A stretch of 64,000 bases of DNA from Paralithodes platypus (GCA_032716605.1 CM064530.1:6596086-6660085); one strand, 5' to 3'; numbered from the stretch's first letter, positions 10,947 through 22,830 are shown. Numbers and translations are program-made. The notes: generated from the letters alone by a model not told the origin.

Positions 10947-13900
10947 ATGTATTGCCCAACCATTCTCCAATGGAACGCTAACGGACTGCCCACTCGCCTT
11001 CGTCTTGGCGAAGTCCAGCGTCTTCTCAAAGTGTATTCCCCTATGTGCCTCTGTCTCCAAGATGTGCGGCAGAGTGCTGACTCTATCCTCGATTATCGTC
11101 TTGCCAGCCATTCGTTGTCGACCGGCAACGGATATGGTTCTGCCATTTATGTCCACCCGAAACTGTCCTATACTGCTCTTCCACTAGCCTCTGCCTATCT
11201 CCAACACTCTGCTATTCAAATCTTTATTCCTGGCCACGGTCTTGTATCCATCTGTATCGTGTACAATCAGCCCTCCTATTCTTATGACCTTCTATTCAAA
11301 TCTTTATTCCTGGCCACGGTCTTGTATCCATCTGTAACGTGTACAATCAGCCCTCCTATTATTATGACTTTCACCTGCTCCGCTCTTTTACTGATAGTTT
11401 TCCGGCTCCAATGCTTTTTGTTGGGGACATTAACGCCCATAGCCCTGATTGGGATTATACATGTTCCGCTCCTGATGGCCCAGGTTCGCAATTCGCACAG
11501 CTCCTTGACTCTGCCTTATGCTGTCTCAACGATGGGGATACTTCCACCTATTCTTCCCGAACACATAATACTTTCTCATCCATAGACGTTACCATGTGTT
11601 CGCCCTCTGTCGTGGAAAAATTTAGCTGGCATGTGATAGACGATCTGCACGCCAGCGACCACTTCCCTGTCCTTATCACGGCTCTGGACTCTCAGTCACC
11701 CCCGCTGCCTCCCAGATATAATTTTCTTAAGGCTGATTGGCAGGCATTCCTTCTCCACACTAGGAATGTTCCCCCATTTATAGCACGAGACCATAACGTT
11801 TTAAATGACCATCTCATTGCATTCATCAAAAATGCGGCCGACGCATCGATTCCTGTCTCCACTACTCGTCCTATGGCCAAACGTGTGCCCTGGTAGAATG
11901 ATTCCCTCCAAACCTTTGTCCGACAGAAACGTGCGATTCGACGTAGAATTCGTGTCCTTCAATCGCGGTATCGACACCTATCTGAATCTCATCCCCCTTC
12001 CCCTACTGTCTTTGTCCCCTTAGTCACCATCCTCCTCCATATCCTTGCTCTTAGGCCGCACTACAACTGTCTCTCAGCAAAGTTTCGTAAGGAGACTAAA
12101 AGGGCCAAAGCTACTTCTTGGCAGACCTATGTCTCCTCCATCTCTTCCGCCCCTTCCATCCGCGCAGTTTGGCGCAAGTTGGTGTCACCTAGCTCATGTG
12201 AGTAGCCTTGATTATCTGGATGCAGCTTTTCGTTCAAAGAAGGAAAATGCTGAAAGACGTCCTCTGGATTTTCACACAAGTTCGTACCATGAGTATAACC
12301 TACCTTTCACCATGTCAGAATTGGATGCTGCCCTTTCCTCATGCACAACATCTGCACCGGGCTCGGATGATATTGGCTTTCAACTTTTGAAACATCTTGC
12401 TCCATTAGCCAAGAGCTACCTATTGGCCTTTTATAATTATTTGTGGACCTCTGGCAACTTCCCTGATGCCTGGCGCCATGCTACGGTCATCCCGATTGCA
12501 AAGCCGGGTAAAGATCCTACAGTACCGACAAACTATCGCCCAATTTCCCTAACTAATTGCATTTGTAAGCTAATGGAGAAAATGGTGAATCCACGGTTAT
12601 TGTGGACTCTCCGTGACCTTGTAGTCTTAACGCCCTACCAATTTGGTTCCCAACCGCATCGTACCACCTTAGACTCCCTCACCCATCTGGAGTCTTACAT
12701 TCAGGAAGGTTTTTCGAATAAGTTAATGACGGTTGCTGTCTTCTTTGATATTTCTAAGGCGTATGACACTGCCTGGCGTCATCACATACTTCATACCATC
12801 CACTCCGCTGGCATCCGGAGTTATCTCCCGCAATTTGTTTCCAACTTCATATCTGGCCGGACATTTTGTGTGCGTGTGGGTACTACTGTCTCTGATGTGT
12901 TCCCACTTCAATGCGGTCTAGCTCAAGGCTGTGTCCTCAGCAGCACTCTCTTTCCTCTTGCGATAAATGGTGTTACCTTACATTTACCCGCAGGTGTGAA
13001 ACATAGCCTATACGTTGATGATTACACCATCTACTATGCCTCCAAGAATCTCCGCCATGCCCAGCGTGTACTAAATTCAGCAATAGCTAAAGTCCAATCT
13101 TGGTCTTCCTCGGTTGGGTTTTGCTTTTCTCCCGACAAAACTAAAGCGATACTCTTTTACCATGACAAACGGTGGACGCGAAACCAAGTGCTTGACCTAC
13201 GTCTCTCAACCACTCGACTCGAAATCTGCCGTGAACACAAATTTCTCGGTCTAGTGTTTGACACTCATTTGAATTGGAAAGCTCACGTTTCCTACGTTAA
13301 ATCAAGGGGTCGACGTGCCCTTAACCTGTTGAAACAATTGTCCCATACTACTTGGGGCGCCTGTCGGCCTACTATGTTAATGCTATACAAAGCTACCGTC
13401 TTATCTATAATTGATTATGGCTGCCCTGTATATGGTGCTGCCTCAGAAGGGACCTTACGCTCCCTTGACTCGCTTCACCATCAAGGTATCCGCCTCAGTA
13501 CTGGGGCCTTCCGCTCGTCGCCTACCATCTCGATTCTTGCGGATAGTGGTGAACCCCCTCTGTTCCTTCATCGAGACCTTGTGACCATGCGTAGTGCGCT
13601 TCGGATTACTAGTAGTGACTCTCCTACCAAACGTCTCTTCAATTTACCCGACGTTTCCCACTGTACAAGTGTCACAAGCTTTCCGGTCCGGGCTACCCAG
13701 CTGCTCCGTAATGCTAACCTTCCCCTCAGCCTTCTCTGCCCAGCCCCTTCATGCTCCCCATGGACTTTACACCCGCCTCATATTTGTCTGTATCTATCCT
13801 ATTTGACAAAGCGTTCCTTTCCAACTCCTGAGGTCTTACGCCAACATACTCTCGAGCACATGCGACGTAAGAGTAGTCACACTGCTATTTATACTGATGG

Positions 13901-14699
13901 GTCTAAATCAGAATCTGGAGTTGGTTGTGCTGCAGTGTCATCCAACCGTTGTGTCCAGCTATCTCTCTCCTCGTATGCTACCATCTATACTGCTGAACTA
14001 TTCGCCATTCCAACTGCTATTAACATTGTCCTACAATCCCCTGCTGGTCGATTTGTCATATATAGTGATTCCCATAGTGCTGTCGAAGCTCTTGGTCATT
14101 ATAACCCACGGCACACATTGGTCGCCCGTATTCAACATTCCCTACATGACCTACACGGCTCTGCCCGCTGGGTTCAGATATGTTGGATTCCGGCCCATGT
14201 AGGGATCGCTGGTAATGAACGTGCTGATCGGTCTGCGAAGGAAGCTGTTGCTATGCCCATATCTCAATCCGGTCTCCCAGTGGAGGATTGGCTGGTGTCC
14301 ATAGAGTATGTTATTCAACAAAGGTGGCGGATGTTGTGGGCGTCCCAATCTCCTGATAACAAATTGCGTTCTATTAAAGACACGCCCTGTTTGTGGCGAT
14401 CTTCGATACAGCCCTCCCGTTCCCTCGAAGTTTTAATCACACGCCTCCGCGTAGGCCACACTAGATTGACCCATGGTTATTTGATGTCGTCGCCCCATGA
14501 ACCGCACCCTGATTGCTTGCCTTGCCGTGTTCTCCTCACTGTTCGTCATATTATTAATGAATGCCCTCTTTATTCCCGTCCCCGTATGCTATATTTTGGC
14601 AAGAAAACGTTCTCTGACATTTTGACGGACTCTCCCGCCTTTTCCATATATCGTATCATTCGTTTTCTTAAATCTTGTTCGCTTATTGGTGAAATCTGA
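10947..14699 (+). pseudogene. LINE ORF2: endonuclease, reverse transcriptase, RNase H (disabled)
   Basis: The start follows ORF1 within a few bases. The N-terminal AP-endonuclease-like part has QWNANGL, GDINAHSPDWD and a final SDHFPV. The usual catalytic LQE reads LQD. An exact-looking 80-bp tandem duplication (11212-11371) shifts the frame, a TAG at 11894-11896 replaces what looks like a Trp codon, and a further shift lies near 12195. From there 880 codons are open: RT with FDISKAYDT and YVDD, RNase H with YTDGSK, AELFAI, YSDSHSA and AHVGIAGNERAD, and a C-terminal CxxC...H....C motif near 14515-14560. The long open 3' half shows the decay is recent. Confidence 0.88.
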
Positions 14700-14876
14700 T
14701 TAATCCCATCTCACCCTGATTTGCCCCTCCCTGCTCATCTTTGCTTTCTTTAATCCATGACCCCATGATTTTTATTGCCGAATCCTTGGCTTTTGCTAAG
14801 GCCAGCCCTATGAGAGTTACATATTGTAACTCAGTGGTCTGGTTAAACTACTCATCAAAAAAACAAAAAAAAACAA

Positions 14877-14889
14877 AGGGCATACTGTT
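14877..14889. repeat. Target-site duplication, right copy
   Basis: AGGGCATACTGTT follows the A-rich tail directly and matches 7156-7168 exactly. Confidence 0.9.
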
Positions 14890-15234
14890 ACAGCTGCATT
14901 GGCTTCTCAATGTTCAGTAAAAATGAGGGAACGAGAATGATAAAGAAAAAATCAGAATTGGCTTTGGGAAGTAGAGAACATTACACTATTCAGTGTGCAG
15001 TTGGGTTTGAGTGCATGATTAGATATATATCCAGTATTCGATAAATGGATATAAAATCGTAGTCATGTACTTAACCTGCCATACCCATAGCTTACTCTGA
15101 CTGTTCCTTTTACTTATATATTTTCTAGATCTCAAGTGATGGCGTCTCTTTCGTGGATTGACCTCCCAATCTACCAAGATTGGAAGCCAAAGCATCACAT
15201 TTTTCCTTTGCCCCTCAACTTCCTCTTCATAATT
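14890..15234. other. No gene seen; right flank of the LINE
   Basis: This is a unique-looking AT-rich stretch. A short open reading frame (15136-15240) has no recognisable domain and runs into a SINE, so I do not call it a gene. Confidence 0.4.
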
Positions 15235-15453
15235 GCTGAGGGGCACAGGGCCTTGGGTGGGGCTTTGGTTTCCCGGGCGTTTCCGCACCCTCCTAAGCTC
15301 CCCGCCATGGAGTGGCTTCGGTCACCCAGGCTTTATTGTGGTAGGCAGGGAGGGTTCTGTGGGGGCGCTCGTTTATGGCCTTGGCCTTGCTCGGGACCTT
15401 GGGGCTGTTCGGCCAGACAGCCTGGGGAACAACAACAACAACAACAACAACCT
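15235..15453 (+). repeat. Retroposon with (AAC)n tail
   Basis: A GC-richer segment starts 'gctgaggggcacagggccttgggtgg' and ends 'ttcggccagacagcctgggg' followed by (AAC) repeated eight times. The simple tail and sudden composition change suggest a SINE or LINE 3' end. 'gcctggccgaacagc' at about 2100 is related to its end. Confidence 0.55.
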
Positions 15454-15457
15454 TTAA

Positions 15458-15680
15458 CTGTCTTGATGGTGTAATGGTTAGTGTTTAAGATCTGTATGTG
15501 GTTTCAATCCCAGGAGGATCACATGCTTTCAGTAATTTAATTGGGAGGTGTTTGGTGTTGGGAGTTAAATTAATAAATTGGATTAATATCCAGTCCATCA
15601 CCATTGATAGGATTAGATTAGGTGAGATTGTTCCAGTTTGTGCATTGAACAAGATATTACATAGCTTTGATGACCAGTAT
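15458..15680 (+). repeat. tRNA-headed SINE
   Basis: A tRNA-like A box (tgatggtgtaatggttagtg) and B box (ggtttcaatcc) are followed by 'caggaggatcacatgctttcagtaattt', the same tail as the minus-strand copy at 4480-4611. The anticodon arm is degenerate, so this is not a working tRNA gene. Confidence 0.65.
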
Positions 15681-15751
15681 TACTAATTTAACCCAATTTT
15701 TACATAGGACTATATTAAAAAAAATATAAATTATCCCCTCGCTCATTATCT

Positions 15752-15905
15752 CGGCATGGTAGCGTAATGCTTAGTGCGCCGAATTTCGGTTTGAGTATCC
15801 TAGGTTTGAATCCTTGGAGTACCACATATATTCATTAGTTTCATTGATTTCATTAATTAGGTTTATTTGTAAGTTAATTGGTGGGTTGGTGAATAAATAT
15901 GAATT
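15752..15905 (+). repeat. S2 tRNA-headed SINE, copy 1
   Basis: The head has 'ggcatggtagcgtaatgcttagtgcg' and 'taggtttgaatccttgg' as A- and B-box matches. The tail 'tttcattaattaggtttatttgtaagttaattggtgg' matches the tails at 37165-37215 and 37493-37545 and a headless piece at 3643-3695. Confidence 0.65.
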
Positions 15906-16220
15906 TGAAAGAATAAGTGAAAGTGGTAGCTTTACAGTACAATATAGAAAGTCCCCATTGGTTTGGTAGTACAGTATTACTTAATTTTATATTCTTAATG
16001 TAGTAGTGTTTATTACTTGAGTCTTATGAATGTGCCGTTGATCGTGTCCGAGCTATGCATTAGTGTGTATACTACCGGATGCTGCCAGTCTTTTATAGCA
16101 GATATCCGTACTCCAGTATTGTGATTATAGTTGCCTACACCAGGTTAATGTGTTGTATGGACAGACCCTGATCACCCGATGGTCACCCTCCTTGCTGTAC
16201 GATCCCCTGCTACGTCCCAG

Positions 16221-16431
16221 TTAACCCCTTCTATACCGGCGACGTCCTTTTCACTTTATTTTGGCTACTATTAGACGATTAGATTCTGTTTAGGAAGGGC
16301 GTCTACCAATCTAAGAGCTACAGAATATCTCGATTAATCCTTTTAGATACCATATATCCTTCCTAAGCTACATTAAATCTTCAGGTAGCAAAAATAAAAT
16401 ACAAAAGAGTCACAGGTACAGAAAGGATTAA
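16221..16431. repeat. F1 MITE, copy 2
   Basis: TTAA-CCCCTTCTATACCGG at the left and the complement GGTACAGAAAGGA-TTAA at the right. The interior signature 'actattagacgattagattc' is present. Confidence 0.75.
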
Positions 16432-17672
16432 GTTAAATACAGTGCATTGTTTGTTTGTCTATTTGTAAACAAGATATCCCAAAAAGTTATGAACTGATGT
16501 TCATGAAATTTGGTGGGCAGAGAGGATATGTGCCAAGTAAAAAGTGATTCAATTTTGGAGGCGATCGGTAGAGCGCATACCGGTACCTTTGCCAGCGTAT
16601 GTGGAGGTACTGTACACTCTCTCCCAAGTGTTCCTTTACTTATCTTAGGTTTGTTTGTTATCTCCCTTATTAATGAACAAAAATAATGTTTGTTTTGTCT
16701 GTAAATACCGGTAATCTATGATTAATATCCAATGTGGATGGAATTAAAAACATGAACATCCCACCAACACATTATATACAAAATAGTACAAAAGTCAATA
16801 ACAATTTCTTCCTTGATTTTTCCTGATTTTGGCGTGTTATTCAATTTTAGATGTTTTCATTGGTGATACATGAATGGCCGTTCGCGTAAAAATAAGCTCT
16901 GTAAATCTAGCCTGAACGTTATTCATTAGGGCTAATATGTTGTGACTGACTCGTATCATCTTCCAGTACTATGATGATGCGGGTTATAGTGTGCTGTGCA
17001 GTCCCTTGATTGGCAGAGCTAGAGCGTGCCCTTGTTACAGGGACTTCACTGGACATTCCGGTACTTTGTAGGGGTACTTGTTAGGGGATTGTGAAAGAAT
17101 ATGGATGGTACAGTAGCTCAGTTAGTTAGTTAGTTATGTAGAGCAGATTACCGTGACCACTGAGCTCCATACGAAACTCTTATAGGTCTGGAGTTCAGTG
17201 CTGTATAGATATGAAGGTATGTCCCATCTAAATTGTAAACATTTGTTGATGATGAGAATGGCTTGCATATCGAGAGGAATCTCCTTACTTTCAGCCGCCA
17301 GCTGGCACTTACAGGTGACAACTCGTGTATTATGGACTGAAGCTTGAAATCCCCCCTAAAATGGATTCTTGCACTAAAAAGCCACTCAGTCTGGGGATGC
17401 ACTGTACTATAAATGTTTACTATTAATATTCCAGTTGGTTTTGAACACTGTATAATAGCAAGAAGGTACAGTATTAGTTTAAGCAGATCAATGGAGCTCC
17501 ATACTAGAATGGTGAAATACCATATATATTTAGATTATTGTAAATTATATGTATCCCTTGTCAGTGACCTGTTTAGAATAGGGAGAAGTTTTATTTGTAG
17601 TACTACCGGTATACAGTATTTGTGATTGTAAATGATATGTTGCATAGCACCCTATTTTTATATATGCAGCAG
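16432..17672. other. No gene seen; SINE fragment only
   Basis: AT-rich DNA with a minus-strand SINE body fragment at about 16985-17070. Short ORFs at 17148-17625 have no domain or splice support. Confidence 0.4.
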
Positions 17673-18328
17673 TGTACAATGTGCTTACCATGGCTATATA
17701 GACTGTAGAGTACTATTGGGTATCTTAGTGTGACAATGTGCTTACCATGGCTATATAGACTGTAGAGTACTATTGGGTATCTTAGTGTGTACAATGTGCT
17801 TACCATGGCTATATAGACTGTAGAGTACTATTGGGTATCTTAGTGTGTACAATGTGCTTACCATGGCTATATAGACTGTAGAGTACTATTGGGTATCTTA
17901 GTGTGTACAATGTGCTTACCATGGCTATATAGACTGTAGAGTACTATTGGGTATCTTAGTGTGTACAATGTGCTTACCATGGCTATATAGACTGTAGAGT
18001 ACTATTGGGTATCTTAGTGTGTACAATGTGCTTACCATGGCTATATAGACTGTAGAGTACTATTGGGTATCTTAGTGTGTACAATGTGCTTACCATGGCT
18101 ATATAGACTGTAGAGTACTATTGGGTATCTTAGTGTGTACAATGTGCTTACCATGGCTATATAGACTGTAGAGTACTATTGGGTATCTTAGTGTGTACAA
18201 TGTGCTTACCATGGCTATATAGACTGTAGAGTACTATTGGGTATCTTAGTGTGTACAATATCTTAGTGTGTACAATGTGCTTACCATGGCTATATAGACT
18301 GTAGAGTACTATTGGCTATCTTAGTGTG
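17673..18328 (+). repeat. 58-bp satellite array, about 11 copies
   Basis: The unit contains 'tgcttaccatggctatatag', 'actgtagagtactattggg' and 'tatcttagtgtgtacaatg'. Period is 58 bp (one unit 57). Units are nearly identical, with one partial insertion near 18255-18270 and a g-to-c change in the last unit. There are no spacers, so it is a tandem satellite and not a CRISPR-like array. Confidence 0.9.
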
Positions 18329-18836
18329 ACATTTTAACCCTTAACCCTTGTCTAGCGGGGTGTTTTGGGCTCATTTGGGCATATTCAGGCCCTCCTGCAT
18401 GATAAATCAAGCATCTGCATGAAAAAAAAAAAATATTTAGCAAAAAACTAGGCACTAAAAGCTTCAAAATGAGACCAGAACGAGCTACGTAGCACTCGTG
18501 GTTCTCTTGCAGTGGTGCCACGAACATGGAAGTTTAGCATATATCGGTATATTTTTCCCAGCTATGCTCACTACTGGCTACACTGCCGGCCTCTCGAGAA
18601 CACAGGGAACATGAGTTAATGGGCGGCGGTAAGCCCTGGGAGTCGGCTGTCTGGCCCGCTGCGCTCCCGGCCATATGCACTCGATTTTAACCCTTTAAAA
18701 TCCTTAATAATGCTCATAACTTGCTGCAAATTGGTGCACGACTTAAGTCGAGCGCCGCTCTTAAAGGGCTAAAGATCGGGGTCGGACTTAAGTCCTGTTC
18801 CAATTTGCAGCAAGTTAGGAGCATTATTAACCCGGG

Positions 18837-19444
18837 AACTGCGGGGAGACTCTTAAGAGTTCCCCCGGCGGACTGCGGGGAGACTCTTAAGAGTCAGAGA
18901 AAAAAAAAATAAACTTTTGACATAAAAAAAAAAAAAAAAAATTTTTTTTTTTTTTTTGGCCCCTGGGCCATGCAAAATCTCAGTCCTCTACCTCCCCTCC
19001 TTCCCCACTTTCCTCCTCTCCTTCAGTTATCACCTATTTTCCCTGTTACTCCCTTATTCTGAGGTATATTTTCGTGCTAACATTAGAAATCCGGTTGCAG
19101 GGTGTGGTCATCACTGATAGCAAGCGAATGCAAGAGAGAGAGAGAGAGTATCGATCGACTGTGTCTCAGTGGCCTTGGGGGAAATTGGCGGGAAAGCAGC
19201 TTGCCTCACCCATACATTATACAACTCGCGGGCTATATCTCCGATTTTGACCATCCAAACGCTGTTTTCACTCGTTTTATTGTTGTTTCAGGTTAATACC
19301 TTTATAATCAACCCATAATAGGCGCATATGGATAAGTATTAATGCTATTAATGGTACAATGAATATTTTAGTGACGGAAACACCTCAAATACATGCGCAC
19401 AGGGAGAGGTGTCTAATTACCCCCATGCGCACTTCAGAGGTTAA
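18837..19444 (+). repeat. Family A repeat, copy 2 (inside F3)
   Basis: TTAA-CCCGGGAACTGCGGGG to CACTTCAGAGG-TTAA, same core as 215-839. It is embedded between the inverted arms of F3. Confidence 0.75.
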
Positions 19445-19699
19445 GGCTTTTAAAGGGTTAAAATCGAGTGCAATTGGCCGGGAGCGCAGCAGGCCAGACA
19501 GCCGACTCCCAGGGCTTACCGCCGCCCATTAACTCATGTTCCCTGTGTTCTCGAGAGGCCGGCAGTGTAGCCAGTAGTGAGCATAGCTGGGAAAAATATG
19601 CCGCTATATGCTAAACTCCCATGTTACTGGTATCACTGTATGAGAACCACGAGTGCTACGTAGCTCGTTCTGGTCTCATTTTGAAGCTTTTAGCGCCTA

Positions 19700-19799
19700 N
19701 NNNNNNNNNNNNNNNNNNNNNNNNNNNNNNNNNNNNNNNNNNNNNNNNNNNNNNNNNNNNNNNNNNNNNNNNNNNNNNNNNNNNNNNNNNNNNNNNNNN
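19700..19799. other. Assembly gap (100 N)
   Basis: Exactly 100 N, a conventional unknown-size gap. The sequence stops within the right arm of F3 and restarts within a left arm of the same element. Confidence 0.98.
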
Positions 19800-20338
19800 T
19801 TGGGCTCATTTGGGCATATTCCAGGCCCCCGCTCCTGCATGTACATCAAGCAATCTGCATTGAAACAAAAAAAAATAATTTATCAAAAAACTAGGCACTA
19901 AAAGCTTTCAAAATGAGACCAGAACGAGCCTACGTAGCACTCGTGGTTTCTCTGTGTTGCAGTGGTGCCACGAACATGGAAGTTTTAGCATATATCGGTA
20001 TATTTTTTCCCAGCTATGCTCACTCACTGGCTACACTGCCTGCCGCATCGAGAACACATGGGAACATGAGTTAAGTGGGCGGCGGTAAGCCCTGGGAGTC
20101 GGCTGTCATGGCCCGCTGCGCTCCCGGCCATAATTCACTAATCGATTTGTAACCCACCTTTAAAAAAATCCTTAATAATGCTCATAACTTTAGCTGCAAA
20201 TTGTTGCAAACGACTTAAGTCGTCGAGCGCTCCCCCCCAGCTTCCCCCCCCCCCCGCTCTTAAAGGGCTAAAGATCGAGGGTCGGACTTAAGTCCCTGTT
20301 CCAATTTGCAGCCCAGTGTAGAGCATTATTAACCCGGG

Positions 20339-20963
20339 AACTGCGGGGAGACTCTTAAGAGTTCCCACCGGGCGGACTGTGCGGGGAGACCCTTAAGAGT
20401 CAGAGAAAAAAAAAACAACTTTTGACATAAAAAAAAAAAAAAAAAAAAAAATTTATTTTTTTTTTTTTTTTTTGGCCCCTGGGCCATGCAAAATCTCAGT
20501 CCTCTACCTCCCCTCCTTCCCCACTTTCCTCCTCTCCTTCAGTTATCACCTATTTTCCCTGTTATTTCCTTATTCTGAGGTATATTTTCGTGCTAACATT
20601 AGAAATCCGGTTGCAGGGTGTGGTCATCACTGATAGCAAGCGAATGCAAGAGAGAGAGAGAGAGAGTATCGATCGACTGTGTCTCAGTGGCCTTGGGGGA
20701 AATTGGCGGGAAAGCAGCTTGCCTCACCCATACATTATACAACTCGCGGGCTATATCTCCGATTTTGACCATCCAAACGCTGTTTTCACTCGTTTTATTG
20801 TTGTTTCAGGTTAATACCTTTATAATCAACCCATAATAGGTGCATATGGATAAGTATTAATGCTATTAATGGGTACAATGAATATTTTAGTGACGGAAAC
20901 ACCTCAAATACATGCGCACAGGGAGAGGTGTCTAATTACCCCCATGCGCACTTCAGAGGTTAA
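20339..20963 (+). repeat. Family A repeat, copy 3
   Basis: Nearly identical to 18837-19444, apart from several single-base insertions in its first 80 bases and a longer A/T run. It lies in the second F3 unit. Confidence 0.75.
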
Positions 20964-21321
20964 GGCTTTTAAAGGGTTTAAAATCGAGTGCAAATGGCCG
21001 GGAGCGCAGCGGCCAGACAGCCTACTCCCAGGGCTTAACCGCCGCCCATTAACTCATGTTCCCTGTGTTCTCGAGAGGCCGGCAGTGTAGCCAGTAGTGA
21101 GCATAGCTGGGAAAAATATGCCGCTATATGCTAAACTCCCATGTTACTGGTATCACTGTATGAGAACCACGAGTGCTACGTAGCTCGTTCTGGTCTCATT
21201 TTGAAGCTTTTAGCGCCTAGTTTTTTGCTAAATAATTTTTTTTTCATGCAGATACTTGATTTATCATGCAGGAGGGCCTGAATATGCCCAAATAAGCCCA
21301 AAACCCCCCGCTAGACAAGGG

Positions 21322-21671
21322 TTAAGGGGAGGTAGTCGCTTTTTCTGGACCCTCTTCTCCATGACATGTTTTCCGTTAGTTTGGCGATTTTGACACCTTT
21401 CACCCCATTTCTTCACCAATATTAAGACCTTTCGTGCCATTTAGGTGTCGATTTTATTCCTGGTGAGCGATAGCGAGCCTGTAATTTTAGAAGGAAATGG
21501 CCTTCGGCCGGGACATTTTTGTACCGAAAAATTTAAAAATGTAAAAATTTATCTTGAAAGGGGGTTTAGGTTTTTTGTTGTTTATTAAGCTAGATGGAGG
21601 TCTAGCGAGGAAGCTAAAAAATATATTGATAGATACATATATAGAACAAAAAACAAGCTCTACCCCCTTAA
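21322..21671 (+). repeat. F2 MITE (TTAA-GGGGAGG ends), copy 1
   Basis: It shares its left TTAA with the right end of F3. F2 signatures are 'gtttggcgatttt', 'ggtgtcgattttattcctgg', 'gagcgatagcgagcctgtaa', 'ggccttcggccggg' and 'gatggaggtctag'. The right end is CCCCC-TTAA. F2 copies average about 340 bp and are spread through the window in both orientations. Confidence 0.75.
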
Positions 21672-21825
21672 AGCTTTATACACAACATTATAGTATGCAG
21701 AGCTGATGCCTAACTAGAACAATATATATTTGTTATACATTAGTGTTAATAGTGTGTCTACAGTATCATCTTTTATATTAATACAATTTTTTTCCTATAA
21801 TACATTTTGATCTTGTACAGTACTG

Positions 21826-21900
21826 TAATACAATAATTAATCAGACAGACTTAGTAACCTATGCTGTTAATCAGACAGACTTAGTAACCTATGCTGTTAA
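21826..21900 (+). repeat. Two-copy direct repeat
   Basis: 'ttaatcagacagacttagtaacctatgctg' occurs twice in tandem just before the 33-bp satellite. Confidence 0.8.
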
Positions 21901-22019
21901 TCTTGACGTGTCATACTAGCAGTGCTGGACACTTGCGGAATTTGCCTATATGCATTTTGCACTAAATCTTGAACACATTTGCTTTTGCACAAGTACTTAA
22001 GCAAGTGCAAACTTGGTAA

Positions 22020-22830
22020 GAGATAATTAACTGTGGTACTGTATGTAGTAATCAAATAATTAACTGTGGTACTGTATGTAGTAATCAAATAGTTAACTGT
22101 GGTACTGTATGTAGTAATCAAATAGTTAACTGTGGTACTGTATGTAGTAATCAAATAATTAACTGTGGTACTGTATGTAGTAATCAAATAGTTAACTGTG
22201 GTACTGTATGTAGTACCAATAGTTAACTGTGGTACTGTATGTAGTAATCAAATAGTTAACTGTGGTACTGTATGTAGTAATCAAATAGTTAACTGTGGTA
22301 CTGTATGTAGTAATCAAATAGTTAACTGTGGTACTGTATGTAGTAATCAAATAGTTAACTGTGGTACTGTATGTAGTAATCAAATAGTTAACTGTGGTAC
22401 TGTATGTAGTAATCAAATAGTTAACTGTGGTACTGTATGTAGTAATCAAATAATTAACTGTGGTACTGTATGTAGTAATCAAATAGTTAACTGGTACTGT
22501 ATGTAGTAATCAAATAGTTAACTGTGGTACTGTATGTAGTAATCAAATAATTAACTGTGGTACTGTATGTAGTAATCAAATAGTTAACTGTGGTACTGTA
22601 TGTAGTAATCAAATAATTAACTGTGGTACTGTATGTAGTAATCAAATAGTTAACTGTGGTACTGTATGTAGTAATCAAATAGTTAACTGTGGTACTGTAT
22701 GTAGTAATCAAATAATTAACTGTGGTACTGTATGTAGTAATCAAATAGTTAACTGTGGTACTGTATGTAGTAATCAAATAATTAACTGTGGTACTGTATG
22801 TAGTAATCAAATAATTAACTGTGGTATGTG
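22020..22830 (+). repeat. 33-bp satellite array, about 24 copies
   Basis: The unit is 'ttaactgtggtactgtatg' followed by 'tagtaatcaaatag' (or aataa). Period is 33 bp, with two short units near 22215 and 22493. Because 33 is divisible by 3, long artificial reading frames appear on both strands. I reject them as genes. Confidence 0.92.

Larger units (their letters stand above)
7169..14876 (+). mobile_element. Full-length, disabled non-LTR retrotransposon (Jockey/I-like, RNase H-bearing)
   Basis: The element is about 7.7 kb, flanked by exact 13-bp target-site duplications, and ends in an A-rich tail (14856-14876). Its order is a 5' UTR (7169-8288), ORF1 with zinc knuckles (about 8289-10943), ORF2 with AP-type endonuclease, reverse transcriptase, RNase H and a C-terminal CCHC motif (10947-14699), and a 3' UTR. 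An RNase H domain behind the RT points to the I/Jockey group of LINEs, but I cannot name the clade. Several frameshifts, an 80-bp internal duplication and an in-frame TAG make this copy non-functional. The intact ends suggest a fairly recent insertion. Confidence 0.9.
18341..21325. mobile_element. F3 TTAA-bounded element with long inverted arms, apparently duplicated around the gap
   Basis: It begins TTAA-CCCTTGTCTAGCGGGG and ends with the complement CCCCGCTAGACAAGGG-TTAA. Each arm is about 350 bp (18345-18702 and about 20968-21321) and is inverted with respect to the other. TTAA duplication with CCC-starting termini is the signature of piggyBac-type elements, so a non-autonomous piggyBac-like element is the best guess. 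Between the arms lie a second inverted repeat ('taatgctcataacttgctgc') and a family A element. The pattern arm-A-arm is seen once before the N gap and again after it. Confidence 0.6.

Noticed and set aside
10947..14699. Retrovirus or other virus
   Set aside because: No LTRs, protease or envelope. An AP-endonuclease in front of the RT, an A-rich tail and a target duplication identify a LINE.
17673..18328. CRISPR-like array
   Set aside because: Units are directly joined without unique spacers, and the genome is eukaryotic. It is a satellite.
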